64,000 bases of DNA from Oegoconia quadripuncta (taxonomy: Eukaryota; Arthropoda; Insecta; Lepidoptera; Autostichidae), in contig OX438744.1 in the NCBI GenBank assembly GCA_949316235.1, positions 32,856,778 through 32,920,777 on the forward strand, in the 5' to 3' direction. This document shows, in pieces, positions 43,372-54,953 of this stretch (position 1 is the stretch's first letter; every line of letters begins with the position of its first letter). The notes beneath the pieces are model-generated. The model was not told the DNA's origin. It ran no database searches and saw only the letters and a list, made by a program, of their open reading frames with translations. Made by a program: the position numbers and the translations under genes.

Positions 43372-43480
43372 CTAGCGACCCGCCACGGCTTCGCACGGGT
43401 GCAATATTCGAGGAACGAAAAAGTTAACCAGCACCATAAAGATCATTGTCCGGTACAATTGTCAAAATCATAAGTTTTAC
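43372..43480 (-). repeat. Third Helitron-like type, end fragment
   Basis: AACTAGCGACCCGCCACGGC-TTCGCACGGGTGC: CTAG plus GC hairpin on the minus strand. The other end was not found. Confidence 0.55.
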
Positions 43481-43949
43481 GATATTGACAATAGAATGAT
43501 CTCTTTTTTAAACCCCCATTGCAAAAAGAGGGCTTTTAAACGGGTGAACTGATTTAGATGCATTTTTTCTTATTTCATAGGTTTTCCAGCGGTGGTTCTT
43601 AACTATGTTTTATTAAAATGACTTCAGCGGTTTTTGTTTAAAACACTTATTTTCTCTGGGGTTTTTTAAATTTACAATTTTGACAGAGAATCTGTCATAA
43701 AAAGTGGATAACCTTTTCTTTCCTCCGTTGTACTATTTAAAATATATTACAAATATAAACCTCTACAAAATAGAAAATAAATTCTCTAAATGATGAGTGA
43801 AAATAAGCGCACAAACAGACAGACACTAATCGACTTTGTACTTTTTTGAGATTGGAGAAGAGGTGATCGTTTAACTGTTATGCTTATAACAGATACAGAA
43901 AATATTAGATTATCATTTGAGCGTAGATTTTAAACGGAATGACTTACTA

Positions 43950-44460
43950 GATATGTTTAATTTGTTTATCCCGCGGGAACTAATCACTTTATCGGAATAA
44001 ATATCCTACGTCTTAATCTAGGGTATTTTCCATCTATATACCAAATTTCATCCAAATTCGTTCAGCTGTTTCGCCGTGACAGCAACAAATATACATACAA
44101 ACTTTCGCATTTTTTTTATGTACAACGGGTTGGTACTTGACCTCAATCACACCTGATCTGAAGTGAAGATGAGGTCGAAGGTGGAAGCGTACTGACCCGG
44201 AAACCCCAACACACTTGGGGGATTGGCTATCTTATCTCTGACAACCGGAACACAACAATGCTATTAAAATTGCTGCTTGGCGGCAGATTTAGATAAGATG
44301 GTGGTAGCTAGCCAGGCGGACAAGTAAAATGCCCTACCACCAACCAAACCGAGTACTTAAATATGTACCCCGCTGGGGATCGAACCCGCGACCTCCGAAT
44401 CGTAAACCCAATGTTGTTTACATTGAGCCACGGAGGCGGTTAAACTATTCGCATATTAGT
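43950..44460 (-). mobile_element. Helitron-like copy split by a SINE E
   Basis: The part with CCCGCGGGAACTAATCACTT runs to ACAAACTTTCGCAT (44110), and the distal end resumes with AAACTATTCGCATATTAGTT at 44442. The near-identical words on both sides are the target duplication of the SINE. Confidence 0.78.
44111..44441 (-). mobile_element. SINE E, full length, nested in a Helitron-like copy
   Basis: T-run, TGTACAACGGGTTGGTACTT, complete body and tRNA-like head ending CACGGAGGCGGTT. A target duplication of about 12 bp (AAACTTTCGCAT / AAACTATTCGCAT) flanks it. Confidence 0.9.
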
Positions 44461-44724
44461 TAGATGTTGATAGGTGTTTATATTTTGACGTATCACACTC
44501 CTGTAAGTAAGAGGTGTACTATTTAATTACCTACACGAGAACCATAAATAATAAAAATCATAAAAAAGAAAACCATAAACACCTTTTATTCATTTATATG
44601 TTTGTTCTATGATGATCATAGACCTTGTCCTTATCATAGATTATGTGTAGTCAGCACTGTTATTTCTTCTTTAATTTCTATCTATGACCTCACCTTCCTT
44701 TGTACTCTGGTCTACTTTCATAGT

Positions 44725-44990
44725 CTTTTTATGCACAACGTTTAGCACTTAACTTCAATCACACCTGATGTTAAGTAAAGATAAGGCCAAAGGTAGATGC
44801 GTGCTGATTATTTCGAGAAAACGGTTATTGTGCAGGAAACTAAGAAATAAAAGTATGAACTAAGGACTAGCTATCTTATCTCTGATAATCGGAACACCAC
44901 AATATACTATTAACATTGCTGCTTGGCGGCAGCCTTAGATAAGATCATGATAGCTAGCCAGGAGGACATTTAAAATACCACAAACTAAAT
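44725..44990 (-). mobile_element. SINE E, old diverged copy
   Basis: ATGCACAACGTTTAGCACTT to GCTAGCCAGGAGGACATTTA with many changes and roughly 60 bp of unrelated sequence in the middle (44808-44868). Confidence 0.75.
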
Positions 44991-45208
44991 AGTCTACATA
45001 CTATCCATCCATCTTTTTCCACATTCATATTTTATCACTGTTCTCGTTAAATAACATTGTTATTCACACACGACAATTTCACGAACGGAATTATTGTTGT
45101 TTTATTAGTGAAGGAAACATGCGGGCCTTCAATTTACAAGTAAATACACACAGAATAGAAAAACGAGCGTTCTCTTTTCCTATAACGTAGAACATTCGTA
45201 TTTTTCAG

Positions 45209-45248
45209 CATTCCCCTTCTGAAACAAGATTACAGAGCCGCTGTGAAG
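45209..45248 (+). other. Weak candidate 40-bp internal exon
   Basis: TTTTTCAG precedes and GTAAGTAC follows a stretch open in two frames (for example HSPSETRLQSRCE). Its phase is compatible with the donor at 38142. No homology recognised; splice-like words occur by chance in 64 kb. Confidence 0.15.
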
Positions 45249-45499
45249 GTAAGTACTTTGTGTAGGTAGGTATATACCGTACCGTTATAAGTGTGTCCCG
45301 TGTCACAATGTGTAGAGGCGGAGTGCATTTGTGTTGGAGGCTATGCAATTGTGTATCACTTTTAGTGATGGGGCTGTTTTTATCGATGTAATTAGGATGG
45401 TTTTAACACGTAAAAATAGAACCAACCCGTCTTTCCCGTGGAAGTCTTTTACGGCGACGGGTGGTCCTATAACGACTAAGTTCCACCTAAAAATATATA

Positions 45500-45715
45500 T
45501 ACAGGGTGAAATTTAAGTCATGATATACTGGATACTGGGTGACTCCACTCGTGATTACGAACAACTTTCCCCTAGGAACCATAGCCGAATTCAGCTGAAA
45601 ATTGTTTGACCTCTAAAACGGTACGGTTTACTTTGTATGGGTAAACTAAATTTTTTTGGTCGAATGGTTTCTTGGAAAAAAAGGTTTTCGTGATCAAGAG
45701 TTTGTTACCAGTTAA
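45500..45715 (+). repeat. Repeat K, single diverged copy
   Basis: ATACAGGGTGAAATTTAAGT, GACTCCACTCGTGATTACGA, CCATAGCCGAATTCAGCTGA and GGTTTACTTTGTATGGGTAA. Confidence 0.65.
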
Positions 45716-45719
45716 TGGG

Positions 45720-45802
45720 ACGGGTCAGTACGCTTCCACCTTCGGCCTCATCTTCACTTAACATCAGGTGTGATTGAGGTCATCCGTTGTGCATAAAAAA
45801 AT
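45720..45802 (+). mobile_element. SINE E 3' end
   Basis: CGGGTCAGTACGCTTCCACC to CCGTTGTGCATAAAAAAAT. Confidence 0.8.
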
Positions 45803-45840
45803 TTGTGAGATTGTGGTCAAATGCGCATCCAGTTAATCAT

Positions 45841-46085
45841 AAAAAAAAAAAAAAAAAAAAAAAAAAACTTAATGGGAATTACACGTTTTCAAATTCACCA
45901 TATAGACTTGCCGTTTCAACAGCGATAGGCTCATCCTCTTTCACGTGTGCATTTCTATATATTTCTTAAGAGGAAAGGTGGATTTTGTTTCAAGTATAAA
46001 AAATTTCATGTTTGTAATAGTACTGACCAGCCCTTTTGGGATAAAGGTCATGAAGTTATGTATTTAAATGTAATTGAGATTGCAG
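45841..46085 (+). repeat. Poly-A run and dispersed repeat J
   Basis: A run of 27 A at 45841-45867, then J words GTTTCAACAGCGATAGGCTC and CACGTGTGCATTTCTATATA at 45912-45961. Confidence 0.6.
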
Positions 46086-46468
46086 ACCGATTGCAACAAC
46101 TGATTATATCTGTTAAGTGTTCTGCAAATTTGGCAAAAAAGGATTTTTTTATAAAGAAAAATACAATCAGTTGCGATAAAAGAATATCGAAAATTAACAA
46201 AAAAAAACATCGATAATGATAACATCACTAACCGCCAGCATGGAGTGCGCTCAAGCGCGGGTCGCGGGCTATGTACGTTTCATTTGTCTCGTCGTCTGGC
46301 TGAATTGTCTCCACCTAGCTCATTCGGTGCCTAGGCGACCTGGACAGGACCGCATTTAGGGGTTAAAGCTTGTACCACAAAAAATATTGAAACAGAACAC
46401 CAGTTTTTAGGCATTTTTGACGGAAGTTCGGCGAGTGACGTTGCATTTGTATATTTCGATTTTTTATC

Positions 46469-46640
46469 TAATCTAACTAATATTATAAATGCAAAAGTTT
46501 GGATGTTTGTTTGTTTATTTGTTGCTCAATCACGGCGAAACGGATGGACCGATTTGGATGAAATTTGGTACATAGGTAGAATATACCCTGGAACAAGACA
46601 AAGTATATTTTTTTATCCCGATAAAGTAAGTAAAGTAAAG
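46469..46640 (+). mobile_element. Helitron-like copy, 3' truncated
   Basis: TCTAACTAATATTATAAATG, CACGGCGAAACGGATGGACC, ATTTTTTTATCCCGATAAAG; the hairpin end is absent. Confidence 0.68.
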
Positions 46641-46719
46641 CCAGTGTACAATAAAGGCAAAGTATTCTGAAGCAAAAGTCAATGATTGTGAACAAGTGAA
46701 GGGAAGTGTAAATATTGGG

Positions 46720-47132
46720 TCTTTACCTATGAAATTGGAGTTTTTGTTCTTCGTTAATCATATGTACCAATTCCTTTGATTTTCAAAGCTATGTCCAAAT
46801 TTGTTTTTTATTTGGAAAATGGAATATTATTTCAAGGTTTCACATGAAATATTTTTTTATTTCTGCGCTAAATCACAAATAAAAAATATCTGAACAGAGC
46901 TCTATTCATGTGCTTCCCATAATCATTTCTTAGATTCGCTGAAACTTTTATAAAGCGGTTACTTTTAAAAATTAACGCTGCCTATACTTAACTTAATGTT
47001 ATCCGATAACACACACAAAGTTTAGCTAAATTTGGAATAGCCGTTCCCCAAAAAAAAAATCAACAATTTTTGTATGGAGAAAACAGTCTTAATGAAATTC
47101 TTCATACAAAACGCCAATTTCATAGGTAAGGA
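46720..47132. mobile_element. TIR element L, complete, about 412 bp
   Basis: Left end CTTTACCTATGAAATTGG and right end CCAATTTCATAGGTAAGG are inverted repeats of about 26 bp. No coding frame; non-autonomous (MITE-like). Related incomplete copy at 28810-29165. Superfamily not certain; a Tc1/mariner-type origin is possible. Confidence 0.85.
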
Positions 47133-47394
47133 TATAAGGGTATGACAGATTTTATATGAAGATGTAAATATGATTAATAAATTTTATAAATAAATAAAAA
47201 TGAATTTCTTTTCGCCACAACATTACAAATAGTTTTAGTCTAATACAAAAACATGTTAACCCACTACAATGGAGACTGGTGCTTACACTAGGGAGGTATA
47301 AATGTCACCCGAATAGGTTGACGATTCCTAATAATACCTAGTGCTCCCACACTGCCAGTTATATTTTGTCATATAACGTTATATAACATTACAC

Positions 47395-47578
47395 AATTCG
47401 TTCGCGTGGAAGATTTCATCAAAATTGGTTCAGCAAAAAAAGGCCTATATGTTAATCCAGGTCCCAATCTGTCTACCAACCAAATTTCATCCAAATCCGT
47501 CCAGCGGTATAGGCGTGAAGAGGTAACAAACATACATACAGACATACACCCATTTTGCATTTATAATATTAGGTGGGA
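47395..47578 (-). repeat. Helitron-like repeat, truncated
   Basis: TTCGTTCGCGTGGAAGATTT, ACCAAATTTCATCCAAATCC and TTTTGCATTTATAATATTAG on the plus strand; related in layout to the copies at 33137 and 40503. Confidence 0.5.
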
Positions 47579-47667
47579 TATAACAAGATGTAACGGCAGT
47601 GTGGGAGCAGTTTGGGAAGTAATAAGAAACTTTAATAGTAAGAGAACCAGAGTATCGGTGATTTTTA

Positions 47668-47895
47668 TGACACCGTGTGGTGTAGTGGATAGTGACTCTG
47701 TCAGCGAAACCAACGGTTCCGGGTTCGAATCCCGCGACGGGTAAATGTTTGTGTCTTGAATATGAACATTTATTCCTGAGTCATGGATGTTTACATAAAT
47801 ATTTATGTATGTTTATCCGTTATCTAATATCCATAGCTTTGCTTAGTTTGGGACTAGATGATTGGTGTAAGTGTCCGAAATATTTATTTATTTTA
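47668..47895 (+). mobile_element. SINE B, full length
   Basis: GTGTGGTGTAGTGGATAGTG head, B box GGTTCGAATCC, end AGTGTCCGAAATATTTATTT. Lacks the ACAAGC stretch of other copies. Confidence 0.92.
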
Positions 47896-48044
47896 TTATT
47901 TATGATAGAAAAAATTATATACAGTTTACTAACTTCTTACTTCTTCCAGTTGTTATAGTACCAACTGCTTTTACAGAAACGGTATGAAACTGCCCCACAA
48001 AACATTTAGTCCAGTAATAATAATGTAGTTTAAAAAACTAAAAA

Positions 48045-48330
48045 AACACGCTACATTTCCACCATCCATCTCCTGGGCTCCATCATCGTCGACACCAAGT
48101 AATTATATTGGACTCGTCAAAACGAAAAAAAAACGTTGTGCATAAAAAAAAAAGAATCGTACGACCCCAAACTCGAGGGGTTTATTAAAAGCCACTGAAG
48201 AGTGTCACCATCCACCTGATGGCTCCATCATCAGATCAGCACCAAGATACCAAATTATAGTATTGTCATCAGAATTACATATACGTACAAAGTTTCATTT
48301 CGATACGACAATTGGAAATAAGTTTAAATT
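48045..48330. repeat. Repeat O pieces and a SINE E tail word
   Basis: ATGGCTCCATCATCAGATCA-GCACC at 48219 and CTCCATCATCGTCGACACCA at 48079. CGTTGTGCATAAAAAAAAA at 48134-48152 is a SINE E-type tail. Confidence 0.5.
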
Positions 48331-48357
48331 AACTTTCAAGATTTGATTACATTGTTA

Positions 48358-48512
48358 GTGGGTTCAAGTGCGTGTTTATGCCACACCAGGAGAGAAATGG
48401 CGATTTGGCACAATCACCCGTCGCTTCGGAATGCTTCATTACGATTTACTGACGGACCGGGGCGAGGTCTGGCGGCGCCACGTTGATCAGATCCTCCGTG
48501 CTAATAAAATAA
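48358..48512 (+). pseudogene. Ty3/gypsy integrase C-terminal fragment
   Basis: The frame reads VYATPGEKWRFGTITRRFGM then LHYDLLTDRGEVWRRHVDQI and LRANK before a stop. The W..G.I..R.G...Y......RRHVDQ pattern is the C-terminal (GPY/F-type) module of Ty3/gypsy integrases. Only this tip is present. A SINE A follows 24 bp later. Confidence 0.75.
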
Positions 48513-48535
48513 ATATAATAAATAAATATATATAT

Positions 48536-48668
48536 TAATGAAAAACATCCATAACCCGGGAACACATGTCTGTATTCATCATACAACTATATGCCCTTAG
48601 CGGGATTCGAACCCGCGACCTTTTGGTATAGCAGTAAGCGTTTCTAACCATAACACCCAACAGGTCGT
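48536..48668 (-). mobile_element. SINE A, 3' truncated
   Basis: Minus strand: head GACCTGTTGGGTGTTATGGT, B box GGTTCGAATCC, then TTATGGATGTTTTTCATT. Confidence 0.88.
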
Positions 48669-49635
48669 GAAAAATTTTTGATGGCAATCGGTTAAGCAGT
48701 TTCCATGTTATTTAGCTTTTAACTAAAAAAAAAAACTGATTTTTTTCAGGGCTTTTCTAAACTTTCAATTGATAGTTAATCAATATGGACTCGTTTGAAT
48801 AATGTGTCTTGTACTGTAATTTGATCGTTCATCCTGTAGCCGACTATCCGTACCTACATATACTGTAATGTCTACCAAGCCCCAGCCAGCCAAGCCTTTG
48901 TTGTACCTAATAACTTAGGAGTTGTAAGTCTATAGGTTGGAGTTCAGTGTTTGACTAGCCACTTAAGCTGGTAATTTATCAAAGATCTATCATTTAATTA
49001 CTTAAACTGCCAAAGCAATTATATATAAGTAATATAATCCTGTTTTGAATAGGCCGCGGACAGTCCTTTTGAAGAGTTTGCGCATGTTTGTGAAAGTTCT
49101 TGTAATTTAGAAGACGTGAATTTGGCGGCTTTTAGTGTGATTGGAAAACTAATTAGAGTTTTGTCAGTCTACAGTTGAAGCTGGTAATAGTTCAGGTCGT
49201 AATTAATTTTCATCATAGAAATATGCTAACAAAGTTTATAAGGGATTTTTGGCGGGATCTCGGCGAGTGAAGTTGCATTTTTCTTTATAATTCTTATAAT
49301 TTGTGCATTCTAACTTTTGAAGCTTAATAATGGCACAATATTGTGCAGCAAACGTTAGTGTTGGTGTACAGGTGAAAGGAAGTGTAAATTAAAGTGCGTA
49401 ACGGAGCTTTCGGGTTCATGAAGCCGCCAAAATCTTTTGTAAAGCATTCTGCCACTTTACTGAAGAATGACTTGACCGTGACTAGACTCTGTATACGCCA
49501 AGTACACGACGAATTACTTGTTTTGACTGAGACTGACTTATAAACTGAACTAGAAACAAAAATTTTCACTCGAAACTGGCAGTAATGTCCCTCGACAGTG
49601 CGGTTGACTGGTTGCCATCCTCAAAAATAAGAAGA
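48669..49635. other. No gene; old repeat words only
   Basis: Traces of repeat M at 48672-48780 (GGCAATCGGTTAAGCAGTTT). No coding sequence supported. Confidence 0.4.
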
Positions 49636-49639
49636 AGAA

Positions 49640-49900
49640 GAAGTTTATTAGTAGGAGAACCAACGTGACCGATAGAATTGCCAAACTTAAGTGGCAGTGA
49701 GCGGGGCACATTGCTCGTAGGACCGACGGTCGTTGAGGCATAATGGTTATCGAGTGGCGACCACGCACTGGAAGACGTAGCGTGGGCAGGCCCCTACGAG
49801 GTGGACCGACGATTTGGTAAAGGTCGCGAGAAGCGGCTGGAAGCGGGCAACGCTGGACCGATCGTTGTGGAGACTTTGGGAACATAAGTAACGGAGCAAG
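49640..49900 (+). pseudogene. LINE ORF2 C-terminal fragment
   Basis: Frames with stops read KWQ, AGHIARRTDGR, GIMVIEWRPRTGRRSVGRPL, then SGQRWTDRCGDFGN. This is the common ending of a lepidopteran LINE, downstream of the part seen at 17125-17409. Preceded by a (GAA)n run at 49628. Confidence 0.78.
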
Positions 49901-50351
49901 GAAGAGTCTTGCCCATCACTAGTAAATTCATCATTCAGAGACAATTTCAATATGGCGGTTTGTTTACGTAGTTAGCTAGTTCCATAGAATGTTAATTTAG
50001 CTATTTATGTGCCTTAATAATAAAGAGTGTCATTAAAAATAGCAGTTGCTCACGTTGAGTCATAAAGAGGAATCGGATTGGCATTAAGCTGCTAACTACC
50101 CTCATTCGTTCACGCCTCGGTAAGTGTAGTAAAATTACCAAAACTACCACTAGAGCTGAGTACGTACTCACCAACTTTGCCAGTAGGAAAATGAAATACG
50201 AAAAATATGATTTGGAACTTTTCAAAGCGCGACGAAAAGCGACGAGTGTTATCTTTATTCTTTATTGCACTGGAAAAAAACAAAGAAATAAATTCAAAAC
50301 GGTATGCGATAATGTATTACGGTGAACTTATATGACTTATATGACTTATAT

Positions 50352-50750
50352 GACGACCTGTTTGGTGTAGTGGTTAGAAACTCTGCTGCTATACCAAAAG
50401 GTCGCGGGTTCGAATCCCGCTAAGGGCATATGTTTGTATTATTTGTAATACAGACATGTGTTCTCGAGTTATGGATGTTTTTTATTGATTGATAAATACA
50501 TTTATTTACAAAAAAAATGTATTTGTGTAGTTTATCAACCATCTGGTATCTATAATACAAGCCTAGTTGCTTAGTGTGGAACTAGTTTTTTTTTTATTAG
50601 AGTAGATGTGACCCTTTTGGTGTTGCCGGTGTCCATGGGCGGCGGTGATTGCTTTCCATCAGGTGACCCGCATGCTCGTTTGCTGTCCTCTCATATAAAA
50701 AAAAAAGATGGCGCTGTGTGTATGTGAAAACATATTAATTTATTTATATC
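50352..50750 (+). mobile_element. SINE A split by a LINE tail
   Basis: SINE A from GACGACCTGTTTGGTGTAGT to GTGGAACTAG (50585) and from GATGGCGCTGTGTGTATG (50707) on. Confidence 0.9.
50586..50706 (+). mobile_element. LINE family C 3' tail nested in SINE A
   Basis: GACCCTTTTGGTGTTGCCGG, GGCGGCGGTGATTGCTTTCC and TCTCATATAAAAAAAAAA, matching 56090-56182. It starts with an odd T-run. Confidence 0.82.
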
Positions 50751-50834
50751 TAACAGAGATCTCTTGGACAAGCTCCGAAATTGTAGAATTGTTTTACTTG
50801 TATACTTCTTATTAAAAAAATCTTTTATTTATCA

Positions 50835-50985
50835 CAGATGATTTCCCTTTCCGAAGCGGTAGTAGCTGGACGTACTAACTGAAAGATAAATGCAATAAGC
50901 GCTAATTTTTATTTCCAGTAGATTTAAATTGACATTCAACAAATCATATCATGTATCTTACGTTGAAGTATATGGTTGAAGATGG
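50835..50985. repeat. Dispersed repeat N
   Basis: GATTTCCCTTTCCGAAGCGG and GATTTAAATTGACATTCAAC. Confidence 0.68.
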
Positions 50986-51080
50986 AACTGCTTCCAGTCA
51001 ACCTCGGTGGTGGAAAGTTGTAAGGGACGGTGAATAATAATTGCATTAATAAAATGATCATAATAAATAACTAATATTTT

Positions 51081-51345
51081 GACGACCTGTTTGGTGTAGT
51101 GGTTAGCAACTCTGACCGCTATTCCAAAAGGGTACGGGTTCGAATCCCGCTAGCTATGTTTGTGTGATGAATACAGACGTGTGTACCCGAGTTATGGATG
51201 ATTTCATTTATAATAAGTATTAAAAAAAAATACTTATGTAGTATATCAACGATCTGGTATCCACAACACAAGTCTATAGTTGCTTACTGTGGAACTAGAT
51301 GGCGCTGTGTGTATGTCTAAGGATATTTATTTATTATTATTTATT
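51081..51345 (+). mobile_element. SINE A, full length
   Basis: GACGACCTGTTTGGTGTAGT, B box GGTTCGAATCC and end GATGGCGCTGTGTGTATGTC. Confidence 0.92.
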
Positions 51346-51407
51346 ACAATCAAGGGACATTAGTGCCATAATGTGATTTCAGCAAGTAAAAAGAATAAAA
51401 CTAACCC

Positions 51408-51665
51408 ATCTCTTCCCGTGGGTATCATTAAAGGCCACTAAAGGACTATCTACCAAAAAACATCTACAGACTTGCACGTTTCAACGGCGATGAGCTCACA
51501 CCTGTCACATGTGCATTTCTATATACCTCGTAAGGTGAAACGTGGATGTTGTGTTAAGCATTACACTTTTAATGTTTGGGGCACTCAAAAGCTAATGTTT
51601 GGGATATCTCCACCCATTTGGGATAGAGGTCGTGACCTTATGTATGTAAGGGACATTACAACAAA
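51408..51665 (+). repeat. Dispersed repeat J
   Basis: CATCTCTTCCCGTGGGTATC, CGTTTCAACGGCGATGAGCT, CATGTGCATTTCTATATACC, AAGCTAATGTTTGGGATATC. Confidence 0.65.
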
Positions 51666-51861
51666 TACAACGGACAATCGTTTTTATGAAACTATAAAAT
51701 CGTAACCACCTTGTTACCGCAATTTGAGTGCTATCCAGAAACACATTTAAACTAATTATCTGGATTCCAGCGGGTTTCCATTTGTTGGGCCTTTTGAAGG
51801 TTCTAATAACTTAAAAGTTCTTTATTTCATAGGACACAAAGTATCACTTGCATTATCCTTT

Positions 51862-52085
51862 TATTACCCTCTTTTCCCCCTACTAAAAACGACGGGTGTT
51901 ATTTGCTTGACGGTGTTGTGTGTGTAAGTCTGGTCTTTGTCCGGACGTACCTTTATTAATGCATATTCCGATTTGAGTGAGTTGTTTTTAAATTAAAGTT
52001 TAAACTGACTAGTTCTTAGCTGGGTTTGATGAAAATCGGTTGAGCCGTTTCGAATATATTTAGCTTTTTAACACAATTGGTTTGG
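51862..52085 (+). repeat. Repeat M
   Basis: CTAAAAACGACGGGTGTTAT, CTTTGTCCGGACGTACCTTT and GAAAATCGGTTGAGCCGTTT. Confidence 0.55.
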
Positions 52086-52378
52086 TATATCCATCCAATC
52101 CAACTATCCAACTAATGTTATAAAATCGAAAGTTTGTGTGTTAGTTACCTCTTCACGCATAAAATACTGGACAGATTTGGTTGAAATTTGGTTGGTAGAC
52201 GATTAGGACTTGTAGTAGAATGATTTATAAGTGGACGAAGTCGTGGGTAACAGCTGGTCTGGATAATATAATCGCCAGTTTTCGCGGGGGGCTTCTAAAT
52301 TTTCCATTTATAGTTATTCTCAATTTATACAATATAATATAGGTACCAAGAGAAATAACGCTTTAGTTTGCATTTACC

Positions 52379-52690
52379 CGCCTCCGTGGCTCAATGTAAA
52401 CAACATTGGGTTTACGTTTCGGAGGTCGCGGGTTCGATCCCCAGCAGGGTACATATTTAGTACTCGGTCTGGTTGGTGGTAGGGCATATTAAATGTCCGC
52501 CTGGCTAGCTACCACAATCTTATCTAAATCATATAGCATTGTTGTGTTACGGTTGTCAGAGATAAGATAGCCAGTCTCCCAAATAAGATGGGGTTTCCGG
52601 GTCAGTACCCTACCACCTTCGCCCTCATCTTCACTTAACATCAGGTGTGATTGAGGTCAAGTGCTAACCCGTTGTGAATAAAAAAAATAT
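52379..52690 (+). mobile_element. SINE E, full length with small deletion
   Basis: Head CGCCTCCGTGGCTCAATGTA, B box GGTTCGATCC. About 20 bp around CCGCCAAGCAGC is missing near 52530. Tail after AACCCGTTGTGAATAAAA. Confidence 0.9.
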
Positions 52691-53215
52691 CACCGGTACA
52701 ATAAGGTACAGTGGATAAGGATAAAGAAAGTTTTTTTTTACTTTTGCTAAAAATTTTCTCCTTCTTACAAATAAAATGATCGTCCAAAACTCATCACAAT
52801 TCAACGGCATTGCAATGCAAATGTGGTGACGTCACGAGTTTAGGTATTACAAGCAATCCGCCCGGAACTTAATTAAGAAAATCCTACCAATCCTACCATC
52901 TTCTTGTTATGACGCAACCTATTCGATTCGGTGCCCTGATGGGGGTGAGAGGGGGTAATCTTGAGGACAAATCCGTAGTAAAATCGACGTCTTATGCGTG
53001 TGCGGACGTGTTAAGAATTAGAAGATGGCCCGCCACTGTTGGTGGTAATTTTCAGGGTAAATAATGGCTCAATTGACTGGTAGAAAAGCTTTAAAGTATA
53101 AAAAGAAAAAGGTGCTGAACGCACATGAAGACCATCTTTGCGATTGAACCACTGGGTTGGGATTATTAATTGATAGATTTATGAATGTTTTCAAGTTTTT
53201 GGCAGCCATGTTTTA
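52691..53215. other. No gene; unclassified
   Basis: No supported coding sequence; somewhat GC-richer at 52850-52990. Confidence 0.35.
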
Positions 53216-53219
53216 CCCA

Positions 53220-53580
53220 AGTCTGGCAAATTCTACTTCTACAACAAGGTTCCCATGGATATACGGAATCTTCCGCTTAATAAATTTAAAGTTATTATAA
53301 AACAAAAATTATGTAAAAAGGGATATTACAAAATTTCAAACTATATTAATGAAAGTAATCCATGGGATTAAACGGCTCGTCTACACGATATATAAAATTG
53401 TTGTAACCTTTCTTGATTGTAAATGATTTATTGAAAAGAGACAAACCCTCTGAGTTTCTCGCTAGCTCTTCTCAGTAGTGGTCGCGTTCCGAGCTAGTGG
53501 TAGTTTAAAAAACAAATGACGTTCATAAGTGCATATTGTATTGCCTACATGAATAAATGATTTTCATTTCATTTCATTTT
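53220..53580 (+). mobile_element. LINE C-terminus and 3' UTR (family I)
   Basis: The frame GKFYFYNKVPMDIRNLPLNK, FKVIIKQKLCKKGYYKIS then a stop at about 53371 is the last part of the CR1/Jockey-like ORF2. The 3' UTR runs to the TTTCATTTCATTTCATTTT tail at 53560-53580. Confidence 0.82.
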
Positions 53581-53798
53581 ATTTCAATTGTATGAAACCA
53601 ACAGTGCCAAATGTCTTATATTTCTATTAGGTCGAGAATTTAACTTAATGATGGAATTGGCAGAATCGAGTCGGCACTTTTCGACAACTTCGACTAAAAA
53701 CGCAAAGTAGATGAGTTGCATTATTTAGTCAAGCGTATGTCAGTTTACACCACAGAACATTAGTTTATTAAAAAGGAAGTATAGTTATTCATCGCATT

Positions 53799-54060
53799 TC
53801 CTTTGGTGTAGTGATTAGAAACTCTGCTACTATACCAAAAGGTCGCGGGTTCGAATCCCGCTAGGGGCATATGTTTGTATGATGAATACAGACAGTAGTG
53901 TTCCCGAGTTATGGACGTTTTTCATTTATACATGTATTTATTTACAAAAAAAATATGTATTTGTGTAGTTTATCAACCATTTGGTATCCATAACACAAGC
54001 CTAGATGCTTACTGTGGACCTAGATGGCGCTGTGTGTTGTGCAAAGATATTTATTTATTT
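53799..54060 (+). mobile_element. SINE A, first bases missing
   Basis: CTTTGGTGTAGTGATTAGAA, B box GGTTCGAATCC and end GATGGCGCTGTGTGTTGTGC. Confidence 0.9.
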
Positions 54061-54519
54061 CCTTCCAAAATCAATGTCAATTTTTACTAAATATTCATCA
54101 GAGAAATATACATATCATTGGAATTTATTTATTATAAATATTTATTTATGCATTAGTAACTCTACTCGTATAGGCAATAAGTATAGCGTTGTAATATTTT
54201 ATGAAACACGGTAGGTACTTTCAACACTTCGGCTTTCAAAAGAGAGTCTGGTCCCTTCAAAGAGTTTAGGCGTGAATAACGTTAACCCTTTCATTAATAT
54301 TTCAAAATGTCATAAAGCAGAGTATTCCTGTTTTTGTATTCAGCACGAATGGTGAACGAATGCGGACGCATTTTTAGTGCCCTGGTATTTGTATCGTGGT
54401 TCGTGACAGTCACAGACTACCTACCCCAATAGATGTGTAATGTAAAACATTTTGTTTGAAAGAAATTCTATCAAAATAAGAGTATGATTAGGAATACTTC
54501 CTATGCATACGTCTTTTCA

Positions 54520-54665
54520 ATAAGGTTACTTTTGTTATACAAAATCTTCCCTTCATAAATTTAATAATACTATAAAACAGAAAGTTATTAAAAAGCATAT
54601 TATAAAATATAATACTCAACCATCTCGTTATGCCGGGCTATTTCACAATTAATAATGAAACTGTT
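54520..54665 (+). mobile_element. LINE C-terminal scrap (family I)
   Basis: AATAAGGTTACTTTTGTTAT and AATCTTCCCTTCATAAATTT correspond to the NKVP...IQNLP segment, with frameshifts. Confidence 0.5.
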
Positions 54666-54953
54666 CATGGTCACGGCATTCCCGTCCGCTCTGCTACGCG
54701 GTTTGCTAAATGGCGGCAAGCGCTGCTACGCGCTACGCCGAAGCGCTACATCGTAGTTAGTAGCTGAAGTATTATAGAATATTGAATATTGCTCAAGTGC
54801 CCACTCGCAAATGGCCGTTTTTTTTGATTATTTAAAAATCAAAGCCTTGAAAATATTCCTTCTAACTACATCTTATGTTCAATGTTGTCAGTGGCTCGAA
54901 CTTTAGGATTTCCTCATGCGTCCACGTATGCAAACATTCACTACAATATAAAT

